This document shows positions 44,337 to 53,008 of a DNA stretch of 64,000 nucleotides, piece after piece. The notes under the pieces were generated by a model that was not told where the DNA came from, made no database searches, and saw only the letters and a program-made list of their open reading frames with translations. The stretch spans positions 177,116 to 241,115 of the forward strand of contig NZ_PYMJ01000007.1 of assembly GCF_003025615.1 (NCBI RefSeq), read 5' to 3'. This DNA comes from Photobacterium frigidiphilum. GTDB taxonomy: Bacteria > Pseudomonadota > Gammaproteobacteria > Enterobacterales > Vibrionaceae. A program made the translations under genes and the position numbers. The stretch's first letter is position 1. The number at the start of each line of letters is the position of its first letter.

Positions 44337-45050
44337 GTGAATAAAGATAACCCAATGGATCGCCGGAGTTTTTTTAAACATAGCTTTGCAAAAATGGTCC
44401 AGGCTGGCAACGATATTATCGAACAAAAAGCGATTGAAAAAGCGAAGGGCTGGATCCGACCTCCTTTTGCCGAGCAGGAGCTCGATTTGTTAATCAACTG
44501 CAGCCGTTGCGGCGATTGTATCAGTGCCTGCCCACACCAAGTCATTTTTCCTTTACCACTGAAACGCGGTGCTGACGTTGCTGGAACGCCAGCGATGGAT
44601 ATTATTAATAAGGGCTGTCACCTCTGTGCTGACTGGCCATGTGTAACAGCCTGTAATGAGAAAGCGCTGGTATTTCCGATAAATAAAATAGATGAAAAGG
44701 ATAAAACGGGTGAAACAGAAAATCCTACGAAAACATCCGTAGGATCACCAGAAGACAAAAAACGTCCTGATGCGCAGGATTGTCCTCCTATGGCCAAAGC
44801 CACCGTCAACAGTGCTACATGTTTGCCCTACTCCGGACCTGAATGTGGAGCCTGTAAAGGCAGCTGCCCAATCCCCGACACTTTAGTCTGGCAGAATGAA
44901 AAACCCAGCATCATACAAGAGAACTGTGTCGGTTGTGGATTATGTCGAGAAGCCTGTATTACCAGCCCTAAAGCCATTGAGATCAGCCCCATTGTAATTA
45001 ACAGCAAAGAACAGCCGGATCGTAACCTGCGGACTCAAGAAAATGTTTAA
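44337..45050 (+). CDS. NapF-like ferredoxin
   Basis: 237 residues, start GTG 44337. MDRRSFFKHSFAKMV resembles the NapF start; no hydrophobic stretch follows the RR, so a cytoplasmic location is likely. RPPFAEQELDLLINCSRCGDCISACP and a third and fourth motif, CGACKGSCP and CVGCGLCREACI, with CHLCADWPCVTAC between, give up to four clusters. NapF is known to interact with NapA before export. Compared with NapF there is a Lys/Glu/Pro-rich insert (about 120-150). It overlaps the NapC-like gene by eight bases. Confidence 0.85.
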   Translation: MNKDNPMDRRSFFKHSFAKMVQAGNDIIEQKAIEKAKGWIRPPFAEQELDLLINCSRCGDCISACPHQVIFPLPLKRGADVAGTPAMDIINKGCHLCADWPCVTACNEKALVFPINKIDEKDKTGETENPTKTSVGSPEDKKRPDAQDCPPMAKATVNSATCLPYSGPECGACKGSCPIPDTLVWQNEKPSIIQENCVGCGLCREACITSPKAIEISPIVINSKEQPDRNLRTQENV

Positions 45051-45717
45051 CCTTTGCAAAAGACTATTGCATCGTAAAATTGTTTTTGGCAGCACCGTTG
45101 GCGTCGCCCTTTTTTTTATGTTCATCGGTGTGGTGTGCTGGGGGGCATTCAACACGGCGCTTGAAGTAACTAACGATATGAATTTTTGTATTAGTTGCCA
45201 TGAAATGGAGGAAAATGTTTACACGGAATATATCAACACCATACATTATAATAATCGATCGGGAGTAAGAGCCACCTGTCCCGATTGTCATGTTCCAAAA
45301 GAGTGGCAACATATGCTGCTAAGAAAAATATTCGCCTCTCGAGAATTATATCAAAAGCTTATCGGCACGATTGATACGCCTGAAAAATTTAACCTGAAGC
45401 GATTAGAATTGGCCCAGCATGTCTGGCAAAGCATGGAGCAAACCAATTCCCGTGAATGTCGTAATTGCCACAACTTCAATGCCATGGATATCGCGTTTCA
45501 GGAAAGCCGTAGCGGCTTGGTGCACACATATGCCCAACAACAAAATAAAACCTGCATTGATTGCCACAAGGGCATAGCCCACCAACTTCCTGATGGCGTA
45601 CTTCCCTACAAGGGAGGCAATGATGATGACCACCAGCATTATGAACAACAGCAAATCGACTGTTATCAGTGTCATGAAGGGATGCCCAAACCCAATACCG
45701 ATGATTGGGAGCTTTAA
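45043..45717 (+). CDS. NapC/NrfH-type membrane-anchored cytochrome c with five haem motifs
   Basis: 224 residues. An N-terminal membrane helix (about 13-37) anchors a periplasmic domain with five CxxCH motifs: CISCH, CPDCH, CRNCH, CIDCH and CYQCH. NapC, NrfH and CymA have four; the fifth, in a C-terminal extension after HYEQQQ, suggests a TorC-like additional haem. The family oxidises menaquinol or ubiquinol and donates electrons to periplasmic reductases. Last gene in the cluster. Position and overlap with the NapF-like gene place it in the same operon, so the cluster has both NapGH-type and NapC-type quinol dehydrogenases. Confidence 0.92.
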   Translation: MFNLCKRLLHRKIVFGSTVGVALFFMFIGVVCWGAFNTALEVTNDMNFCISCHEMEENVYTEYINTIHYNNRSGVRATCPDCHVPKEWQHMLLRKIFASRELYQKLIGTIDTPEKFNLKRLELAQHVWQSMEQTNSRECRNCHNFNAMDIAFQESRSGLVHTYAQQQNKTCIDCHKGIAHQLPDGVLPYKGGNDDDHQHYEQQQIDCYQCHEGMPKPNTDDWEL

Positions 45718-45842
45718 TCCAAGCTCAGCCAAAGCAAACATTCCGCCAATCAAAATGAAGCAGGATCAAGAACATCAGCCAAACTTTGAAAGTCAGTACG
45801 GCGATTAAGAGAAACGGAGGCAAGAGCGTCTGAAAGTTGTAT

Positions 45843-45875
45843 AAAAAATCCGGAATCAGTCACTGATTCCGGATT
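45843..45875 (-). terminator. Rho-independent terminator of the ompA-like gene
   Basis: The perfect 13-bp stem AATCCGGAATCAG / CTGATTCCGGATT (45847-45859 with 45863-45875) is followed on the minus strand by TTTTTT. It may also stop plus-strand read-through from the respiratory cluster. Confidence 0.88.
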
Positions 45876-45957
45876 ATGTCAGGCTCACAGGATCGCTCAA
45901 CTGATCGACATTACCCTAAGGCGCTTTTTATTGTTAGAAAGATACAGTTAAGATTTG

Positions 45958-46932
45958 TTACTGACCTTCCATCTCAAAACCAGGTGTAAATACTTCTACA
46001 CGACGGTTTTGACCACGACCATCTTCAGTATCATTCGTCGCGACAGGCTCTAGTTCACCACGACCTTGCGCCTGAATTCGACTCTGTTCAATGCCAAAGT
46101 GTGTTGCTAAATAACCAGCAACCACTGCTGCACGTTCTTCCGATAGGTTTTGGTTATACGCTTCTGCACCACGGCTATCAGTGTGGCCGATAACAAATAG
46201 TTCAGTTTCTGGGAAGTTAACCAGACGCTGCGCAATAGGCTGTAACTGATCAATGTCTTGCTGAGATAACGTATCGCTATCAAATGCAAACGGCAGTGCA
46301 ACTGTGATTGGTTCTACTTGAACCATTACAGGAACAGGTGCTGGTTCAGGCTCTGGTTCAACAACAGCAACCGGTACAGGAGCGCCCCAACCATACACTA
46401 AGCTAATACCATAGAAATGAGTATCCCAGCTAGCATCTTTAAGTTCTAGATCATTGTAATATTGGTATTCAAGACGTGCCGATAGGTTCTTATTAAAGAA
46501 GTATTCAGCACCTACACCAGCAGTACCAATAATACCGTCATCAGATCCACTAATTGCACCGCTGCCATCGGTGAAGTAATAGAAACCACCCGCTTTAGCA
46601 AACAAATCAATTGAGTTAGTTACATTCCATGTAAACTTGCCCACAAGATCAATACCTTGCTGCTCAATTGATGCATCGTCAGCTTTAAAGTCCATTTCAC
46701 CCAGGTAAGTATAACCACCTTCAACAGCAAACCACGGCACAATGTTATATCCTAAGAATGCACCACCACCCCAATCCTCTTTATCAACATCACTTGAGCT
46801 AATATCACCAGAGAGGCCGCTGTAACTCGTACCGCCGACTCGAGCACCTGCATACCACGGATTTTCTGTTGCAGCGTTAACTACACCAGAAATAAGTAAC
46901 GCAAGTGGGAGTATGTAATTCATTTTAGACAT
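45958..46932 (-). CDS. OmpA-family outer-membrane protein
   Basis: 324 residues. Signal peptide about 1-20 (ending VNA), an eight-stranded beta-barrel of OmpA type (about 22-185), with NPWYAGARVGGTSYSGLSGD and aromatic-girdle strands, a Pro/Glu-rich hinge (VVEPEPEPAPVPVMVQ), and a C-terminal OmpA peptidoglycan-binding domain (about 215-320) with LFVIGHTDSRGAEAYNQNLS and GRGELEPVATN, and the usual Asp and Arg contacts (NRRVEV). It tethers the outer membrane to peptidoglycan. AAGGA precedes the ATG. Single gene with its own terminator. Confidence 0.95.
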   Translation of the reverse strand: MSKMNYILPLALLISGVVNAATENPWYAGARVGGTSYSGLSGDISSSDVDKEDWGGGAFLGYNIVPWFAVEGGYTYLGEMDFKADDASIEQQGIDLVGKFTWNVTNSIDLFAKAGGFYYFTDGSGAISGSDDGIIGTAGVGAEYFFNKNLSARLEYQYYNDLELKDASWDTHFYGISLVYGWGAPVPVAVVEPEPEPAPVPVMVQVEPITVALPFAFDSDTLSQQDIDQLQPIAQRLVNFPETELFVIGHTDSRGAEAYNQNLSEERAAVVAGYLATHFGIEQSRIQAQGRGELEPVATNDTEDGRGQNRRVEVFTPGFEMEGQ

Positions 46933-47412
46933 TTTTCAATCCTTTTATTATTTTAGTGCCACTACCATGTACACTTTTAGGCTCAGTTCTTATTCTTTAC
47001 AAGCCGACTTTCTATTTCTTCCATATAGTTCAATTTTTATTAAATTACTTCAGCACGATGATTATTATTGTCCTATAATTCTTCTCTGCAATCATTTAAC
47101 TGTTATTAACTTAACTATCAATTATTTATAGCCAATTTTCAGGTGAGATTAGAAACACTTACAATCCGGCCTATTCACCTACTTTATTTAAGCTTTATAC
47201 ATAAATAAGCATCAAATCTCCCTATAACTTACAAGTCATTAAAAACAAAAAAGCGAGTTTCACTACACGTTTCTTATCTAATACTCTTTTCTTACCAGTA
47301 AAAGTACATTTTTAAACAATTACAACTGTCGAAACAGTTTTAAACCTGATAAATGCCAAGTAGAATGAGTACCTATATAACCATGTTTGATTTGACCACA
47401 GACAAGTAAAAT
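46933..47412. other. 480-bp divergent intergenic region
   Basis: An AT-rich region between the ompA-like and FAD-oxidoreductase genes. The left part is the ompA leader. An inverted repeat AACTGT-cga-AACAGTT occurs near 47325-47342. I see no gene, tRNA or clear operator. Confidence 0.5.
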
Positions 47413-48945
47413 ATGAATGTAAATGTTTCTGATACACCTTTTGAAAACATCAATGGCTCAATAAAAACTAAAATTACCGTGGGTGTTGTGGGAGGTGGTG
47501 TTGCAGGTTCAACCGTAGCACTACGTTTAGCCGAACTTGGCATACCTGTGACTTTAATCGAAGAAGGCGCGACCTTAGTGAATGGTCCTCCTATCTGTCA
47601 CTTACATGCTGGCGGTAATTTATATCGCGAGATATCGGACGAACAATGCGTCACATTACTTCGCCAATCGATAGATACACTGCGTGTTTTTCCGCATACC
47701 GCAAACATCCGACCAACCGTTATCGCAGTACCATTACGCGATTCAGGTAATCCTGACACATTATTACCACGATTAAAGTTACTTCAAAATGTATATAAAA
47801 AGCTCATCGAGCAGGACAAAGGCAATGCGGTTCTTGGTGACCAAGATGAGTACTTTAAAGTTTATCAACAACAAGATTTGATTAAACTAGCAGCTAAAAA
47901 ATCACCATTAATGCCAGTTTCATTGGATGATTGGATGGTTCCAGTTGCTAAAAATTTGAATTTAAATGAGTTCAAATACCCCATTATCATGGTGCAAGAA
48001 TACGGATTAAGCATATTTAGAATTGCCGCAACGGCATCTCTAGCCTTTGCAAAATTGCCAGCCTGTAAAGTTTATACCAACGCCAAAGTAACTCATATAG
48101 AAAAAAGCGACAGTGAGAACCAACAAACTTGGAATATTTCCTTTCAACGCTTTAATGAACAACTTAATGATCATCAGACGGAGAATATAACCGTTGATTA
48201 TCTCGTAAACGCTTGTGGCTATCGAACAGGGTCATTAGATGATATGGCAGTCGTTACACGAAACCGCATGGTTGAATTTAAAGCCGCTTATGTCACTCAA
48301 TGGCCAACATGTGAAGGCCTGTGGCCTGAGGTGATTTTTCACGGCGAACGTGGAACACCCAATGGTATGGCGCAATTAACACCCTACCCTAATGGATACT
48401 TCCAGCTTCATGGAATGACTGAAGACATAACCTTATTCAAAAAAGGGCTCGTCAGTTCAACCAAGCAAAGTGCTCAGCCAAAACTTGAAGAACACTTTCT
48501 TAGTAAGCTTAAAACACAATGGAAACCGTTTGAAGTAACAGCTCGAACGCAACGAGCAATCAATCACATGGCACAATTTGTTCCAAATTTTAATGATGCT
48601 ATTGTGGGTGGAAACCCTCTTTTTGGTGCACAGCAAATTCCGGGGAATGACCCAACATTACGTGCAGCAGATGTTTCTTTCGAAGATCAACGTTACGCCC
48701 GCTCTGAAATTGTGAAAGCGTCGTCTGCTATATCAGCGGCAGATGCTATTCTAGATAAACTGGTAGAAGAAGGTCTTATCACTAAAGATATATTCGCAGG
48801 CTTATTGTCACGTGAAAAACAATTTCAAGTGACGCATGCTCTTAACACTGAAGATGTTGTTCGAGTTGCTGAACAATTAGCCGAAAGTAGACATTTTCCG
48901 AAAGCTTTAGCTCAGCCAGTTAATATAGCCAAGAATCAGAAATAG
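47413..48945 (+). CDS. FAD-dependent oxidoreductase
   Basis: 510 residues. The Rossmann FAD-binding motif GVVGGGVAGSTVALRLAELG lies at about 24-43, followed by the acidic VTLIEEG. A second part has LVNACGYRTGSLDD near residue 268, the usual nucleotide-binding return strand. The C-terminal third carries NPLFGAQQIPGNDPTLRAADVSF. It belongs to the DAO/glycerol-3-phosphate-dehydrogenase-like flavoprotein superfamily, with a NAD(P)-free appearance. The substrate is unknown. It is a single gene, with a hairpin after the stop. Confidence 0.85.
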   Translation: MNVNVSDTPFENINGSIKTKITVGVVGGGVAGSTVALRLAELGIPVTLIEEGATLVNGPPICHLHAGGNLYREISDEQCVTLLRQSIDTLRVFPHTANIRPTVIAVPLRDSGNPDTLLPRLKLLQNVYKKLIEQDKGNAVLGDQDEYFKVYQQQDLIKLAAKKSPLMPVSLDDWMVPVAKNLNLNEFKYPIIMVQEYGLSIFRIAATASLAFAKLPACKVYTNAKVTHIEKSDSENQQTWNISFQRFNEQLNDHQTENITVDYLVNACGYRTGSLDDMAVVTRNRMVEFKAAYVTQWPTCEGLWPEVIFHGERGTPNGMAQLTPYPNGYFQLHGMTEDITLFKKGLVSSTKQSAQPKLEEHFLSKLKTQWKPFEVTARTQRAINHMAQFVPNFNDAIVGGNPLFGAQQIPGNDPTLRAADVSFEDQRYARSEIVKASSAISAADAILDKLVEEGLITKDIFAGLLSREKQFQVTHALNTEDVVRVAEQLAESRHFPKALAQPVNIAKNQK

Positions 48946-48989
48946 TTTCTTAGAACTACAAATAGCTAATAATTCTTCTTTAATTATCA

Positions 48990-49023
48990 GATAAGTGAAG
49001 CCTTTACTCTTGCTTCACTTATC
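48990..49023. terminator. Hairpin between the FAD oxidoreductase and SYLF-protein genes
   Basis: GATAAGTGAAG pairs with CTTCACTTATC. The stem is perfect, but the T-run is poor on either strand, so this is a tentative shared terminator. Confidence 0.5.
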
Positions 49024-49059
49024 TCATGAATTTTAATATCAAGTTAAAAAAGCGACTTA

Positions 49060-49743
49060 TCATTGCGTTAAATCGGTATCAATCCAGTACTTAGAACCAG
49101 ACACGTTTGCATCAAGTAACAAACCTTTTTCACCTATTTGGTAAATAGCCATGCCACCGTTATATTTCGCTGTTAATTCTGCACTTTCAGTACCCGCAAC
49201 AGCGCCCATTTCCGATGTCGCCTCCCAGCCATCTTTCACAAAACCATCAAATGTTTTTTGATCTTCGAAAAAGATGATTTGCTGGTAGAACTTTCCACCA
49301 AGCCCTGCTGCCAAGCCTGCACCAAACATTTTCATGTATGTACGTTTGCTTGTCTTACGATTTACCGCGACACCTGCTCCTTGGTTAGTATGCAGCATCA
49401 ATGAGAATTTACGGGAATCAAAAACAGCATAGCCATAAGCCGAATCAAACAATACTTTTGCCGAGGGCTGCTTATCAAATAATCGAGCAAGTGCAGTATC
49501 AGACATTGTATTCAATGCTTTTCGAGCTTCTGCTGGGGTCTCTGGTTCTAACATCTCATTTAGTTTAGCTTCACCAGATTCCCATGTTTCTTTCGAAAAG
49601 TCAGATACACTATCCCATGCATCTTTGCTGGTATCACCGATTGCGCTACCTAAATCAGATGCAGAATCTTTTATTTTGTCCCAGCTAGCATGAACGGGTA
49701 AAACGAATAAACCCAAAGCGATAATAATAGCTCTATATTTCAC
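49060..49743 (-). CDS. Secreted SYLF/Ysc84-domain protein
   Basis: 227 residues. Signal peptide about 1-19 (ending VHA), a helical acidic linker (about 20-70; WDKIKDSASDLGSAIGD), and a C-terminal SYLF/Ysc84 domain (about 85-225), with VLFDSAYGYAVFDSRKFSLM, GAGVAVNRKTSKRTYMKM and a GAGLAAGLGGKFYQQIIFF segment. In eukaryotes such domains bind phosphoinositide lipids; bacterial members are uncharacterised periplasmic or surface lipid-binding proteins. Single gene. Confidence 0.88.
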   Translation of the reverse strand: MKYRAIIIALGLFVLPVHASWDKIKDSASDLGSAIGDTSKDAWDSVSDFSKETWESGEAKLNEMLEPETPAEARKALNTMSDTALARLFDKQPSAKVLFDSAYGYAVFDSRKFSLMLHTNQGAGVAVNRKTSKRTYMKMFGAGLAAGLGGKFYQQIIFFEDQKTFDGFVKDGWEATSEMGAVAGTESAELTAKYNGGMAIYQIGEKGLLLDANVSGSKYWIDTDLTQ

Positions 49744-49757
49744 GATACTGCCCTCAT

Positions 49758-49784
49758 ATAAAAACGGTAGCCATAAGGCTACCG
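49758..49784 (-). terminator. Rho-independent terminator of mog
   Basis: On the minus strand CGGTAGCC-TTAT-GGCTACCG is followed by TTTTTAT. It lies between mog and the SYLF-protein gene. Confidence 0.88.
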
Positions 49785-49811
49785 ATTTGTAAATTAGTTA
49801 AGCCGAAGACT

Positions 49812-50345
49812 TTACTTCTGCTTAGGACGGAAAGGTTTAATCACTTCCTCATTACATTCAAGGAATGGACCTTCCATCAAATCGATACAATAAGGTATAG
49901 CAGGGAATACTGCATCTAGACACTCACGGATAGATTTTGGCTTGCCCGGTAGATTGACAATCAAGCTATCACCACGAAGACCCGCCGTTTGGCGTGATAA
50001 AATCGCTGTCGGTACAAACTTCAATGATTCAGTACGCATTAGCTCGCCGAAACCTGGCATCATACGGTCACACACAGCTTCTGTTGCTTCCGGTGTTACA
50101 TCACGCTTTGCAGGGCCAGTACCGCCTGTCGTTACAATAAGACTACAATCTTGCTCGTCAGCCATCTTGATAAGCGTTGCTTCAATCACGTCTTGCTCAT
50201 CAGGGATCACTTGGTATACAGGCTCCCAAGGCGATGTTAAGTAGTCATTCAACGTATCGATAATTGCTTGGCCAGAAATATCTTCGTAAACACCTGCACT
50301 AGCACGGTCACTTACTGTCACAATACCGATTTTCGCTTTACTCAT
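49812..50345 (-). CDS. mog: Molybdopterin adenylyltransferase Mog
   Basis: 177 residues. Mog adenylates molybdopterin before MoeA inserts molybdenum, in the cytoplasm. The protein follows E. coli Mog: KIGIVTVSDRASAGVY, IPDEQDVIEATL, the MoeA/MogA signature TTGGTGPAKRDVTPEAT (with the Asp and Thr contacts), MMPGFGELMR, FVPTAILSRQTAG and SLIVNLPGKPKSIRECL. It supplies cofactor for molybdoenzymes such as the NapA-like protein nearby, though other molybdoenzymes of the cell would use it too. Single gene. Confidence 0.95.
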   Translation of the reverse strand: MSKAKIGIVTVSDRASAGVYEDISGQAIIDTLNDYLTSPWEPVYQVIPDEQDVIEATLIKMADEQDCSLIVTTGGTGPAKRDVTPEATEAVCDRMMPGFGELMRTESLKFVPTAILSRQTAGLRGDSLIVNLPGKPKSIRECLDAVFPAIPYCIDLMEGPFLECNEEVIKPFRPKQK

Positions 50346-50546
50346 CTGTTATCCCTTAGACCTTAATAGATCTTATTTTGTTAGTTATTGGTGCATTGTA
50401 ATCCATAATTGCCTCATAAAACGGATTCCATTTATCACAATAACCAAATGAATGATTTGAAATGCAATATTAAGGAATAATCGCGTAAGGATAAAGAGAA
50501 AGAAGATGTTTATACCCTAGCTACCTCAAGTCAATTTTGGCTAGAT

Positions 50547-50580
50547 CTAAAAAACGGTAACGATAAGGTTACCGTTTTAA
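50547..50580 (-). terminator. Terminator of gabD
   Basis: AAAACGGTAAC (50551-50561) pairs with GTTACCGTTTT (50568-50578), with flanking A and T runs on both sides. It lies 36 bases past the gabD stop. To its right-strand side (about 50509-50541) is a decayed TACCCTAGCTACCTCAAGT copy of the dispersed repeat. Confidence 0.85.
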
Positions 50581-50615
50581 ATATTTGAAACTAAGCAATT
50601 AGCTATAGTTAAATC

Positions 50616-52064
50616 TTACAGGCCACCCATTAGCATGTACTTTGTTTCCATGTAATCACAAATCCCCTGTCGAGCACCTTCACGACCAAGGCCAGATTCT
50701 TTTACACCACCAAAAGGCGCAACTTCAGTAGAAATTAATCCTTCATTTATGCCTACCATACCGAATTCGAGACTTTCACCCATCCGCCATGCACGCTGTA
50801 ATGATCGCGTATAAACATATGATGCTAAACCTGAATCTGTATCATTTGCACGGGCAATAACTTCATCTTCTGTCGCAAAACTGAATACTGCAGCCAAAGG
50901 GCCAAACGTTTCTTCAGTAGCAACACGCATTTCATCGGTGACGTGTGTAATAACATGCGGAGGAAAGAAGTTCGTTGCTGGATCAGCCTTTTCACCGAAT
51001 GCTAAGGTTGCCCCTTTGTCTAAGGCGTCTGTTACGTGGCTTTGTACTTTTTCAGCAGATGCCCGATTAATTAATGGTCCGATTGTCGCGCCATCGGTAA
51101 AACCGTCAGCCATTATTAGTGTTGATACTCGCTGAACCAGCTTTTCAACAAAGACGTCATACACTGTTTCATGTACATACAAACGGTTTGCACACACACA
51201 TGTCTGGCCTGCATTACGGAATTTAGCAACCATAACGCCATCAATAGCTGCATCCAGATCTGCATCTTCAAAAACAATAAATGGTGCATTACCACCTAGC
51301 TCTAACGACAATTTTTTCACTGTTGGAGCCGACTGTGCCATTAGCAACTTACCAACCGCCGTTGAACCCGTAAAAGAGATTTTCTTTACCACTTTATTCT
51401 TCGTCAGCTCGCCACCAATAGCAACAGCATCCCCCGTGATAACGTTGAATAAACCTGACGGTAATCCCGCACGTTCGGCAAGTTCAGCCAATGCAAAAGC
51501 ACTAAACGGTGTATCTGGGGCTGGTTTTAATACAACGGCACAACCTGCAGCAAATGCAGGGCCACATTTACGAGTGATCATTGCGGCTGGAAAATTCCAC
51601 GGTGTAATCGCGCCAACAACACCAATAGGTTCTTTTGATACAACAATTCGAGCATCGGTTTTATGGCTTGGTATTACTTCACCGTATGTACGCTTCGCTT
51701 CTTCGGCAAACCATTCAATAAAATTAGCGGCGTAAACCACTTCACCTTTGGCTTCAGCAAAAGGTTTACCTTGCTCAGTTGTCATGATGGTCGCGAGATC
51801 ATCGACATTTTCTAAAATAAGTTCATACCATTTACGTAACGTATTTGAACGCTCTTTAGCTGACACTTTTTTCCAGCTTAAAAATGCTTGCTGTGCAACC
51901 TCAATAGCGTGCAGGGTTTCTTCATGCCCCATTACAGGTACATAGCCGATAATTTCACCCGTCGATGGATTTGTAACAGGCTCTACTTTGCCGTTTTCAG
52001 CGGTTACCCATTGACCTGCGATATAACACTTTTGTTTAAACAAACTGGGATCATTCAGATTCAC
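50616..52064 (-). CDS. gabD: Succinate-semialdehyde dehydrogenase GabD
   Basis: 482 residues, the same length as E. coli GabD. The start GTG 52064 (MNLNDPSLFKQK) is chosen because AAGGAAA lies at good spacing and it aligns with the MKLNDSNLF start of E. coli; an in-frame ATG at 52106 gives 14 more residues. Oxidises succinate semialdehyde to succinate with NAD(P)+ at the end of the GABA pathway. It has the catalytic Glu in SLELGGNAPFIVF, the Cys in RNAGQTCVCANRLYV, and the cofactor motifs TPWNFPAAMITRK and SFTGSTAVGK. No gabT is next to it. Terminator downstream. Confidence 0.95.
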   Translation of the reverse strand: MNLNDPSLFKQKCYIAGQWVTAENGKVEPVTNPSTGEIIGYVPVMGHEETLHAIEVAQQAFLSWKKVSAKERSNTLRKWYELILENVDDLATIMTTEQGKPFAEAKGEVVYAANFIEWFAEEAKRTYGEVIPSHKTDARIVVSKEPIGVVGAITPWNFPAAMITRKCGPAFAAGCAVVLKPAPDTPFSAFALAELAERAGLPSGLFNVITGDAVAIGGELTKNKVVKKISFTGSTAVGKLLMAQSAPTVKKLSLELGGNAPFIVFEDADLDAAIDGVMVAKFRNAGQTCVCANRLYVHETVYDVFVEKLVQRVSTLIMADGFTDGATIGPLINRASAEKVQSHVTDALDKGATLAFGEKADPATNFFPPHVITHVTDEMRVATEETFGPLAAVFSFATEDEVIARANDTDSGLASYVYTRSLQRAWRMGESLEFGMVGINEGLISTEVAPFGGVKESGLGREGARQGICDYMETKYMLMGGL

Positions 52065-52251
52065 TTGGAATTTCCTTTCGACGGTGCACAAATTAATGGC
52101 TTGCATTTATAGTAATATCATTCACTTCAAAAAGTGAACACTGTTCACAATGCTATGCTATTAGCCCATTTCAGGCAAGCTCACGATCTTATAGCAGCAA
52201 GACAATAACGAATACTGCTCATCACGTATGGATATATCCAAATTACCGCAA

Positions 52252-52704
52252 CTAGCACCAGCGGCGAACTTCACTACAATACTTTTTGTAATCATCTCCA
52301 AATATAGCGGTAAGCACTTCTTCTTCAGGCTCTATTTGAAAATTATTCATGAAAAAGAAAAAGATACCAAGCATCAAAAAACACGATATTGCACCAAAGT
52401 AAAAGACTGCGGCTAATTGAAATAGCACTAATCCTAAGTACATAGGGTTACGGGAATAACGGTATATTCCAGAGGTAATAAGACGAGATGCCTTTTGTGG
52501 CTTCCTTGGATCAATCGATGTTTTGGCTTTCGCAAACGAAACGATGCCAGCTAACCCAAGAATAGCGCCTAAAAAACATAAAGTAAGAACGACAAAAGAT
52601 TGCCCAGGAAAAACGAATACCCAAAGCGGCCAGTACATTGCCAATAAATACATTCCGCCAAAAGATAACAACAGCAATAGCGGTGGTGGTAGCTTAAGAC
52701 TCAT
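52252..52704 (-). CDS. ICMT/PEMT-type membrane methyltransferase-like protein
   Basis: 150 residues with about four hydrophobic helices. The C-terminal part contains the isoprenylcysteine/phospholipid methyltransferase signature: SGIYRYSRNPMYLGLVLFQL, then a Glu pair in FQIEPEEEVLTAIFGDDY and YKKYCSEVRRW. Bacterial members are uncharacterised and may methylate lipids or small molecules using S-adenosylmethionine. GGAG lies seven bases before the ATG. Single gene. Confidence 0.85.
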   Translation of the reverse strand: MSLKLPPPLLLLLSFGGMYLLAMYWPLWVFVFPGQSFVVLTLCFLGAILGLAGIVSFAKAKTSIDPRKPQKASRLITSGIYRYSRNPMYLGLVLFQLAAVFYFGAISCFLMLGIFFFFMNNFQIEPEEEVLTAIFGDDYKKYCSEVRRWC

Positions 52705-53008
52705 AAAAAAACTCCATATGTATGACTCTGTTTGTCACTCAATGTCTATCGCTGAATTCAAGAAATTAGTGCAACTGTCTAGTACAATAAAGCAACGTTA
52801 TAAACTAAGTATATAGCGCCATACCCAATCTATTGATGCACTGTGCAAATAATAACAACCATACAGATTTAGCTTAGGAATACGGTGACAAGTCGCATAA
52901 ATAGTACAAGTATTTTACCGATATTATATTGCCAGAACTAAGTAAGACTTATAAAATCAGCCCGCTTTCTCATTTACTGTTTTCCATGTGTTATCGAGAT
53001 AATTTTCT

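Noticed and set aside
45403..45753. 116-codon hydrophobic open frame antisense to the NapC-like gene
   Set aside because: The plus-strand frame has five haem motifs and a clear membrane anchor; the antisense hydrophobicity follows from its codon bias.
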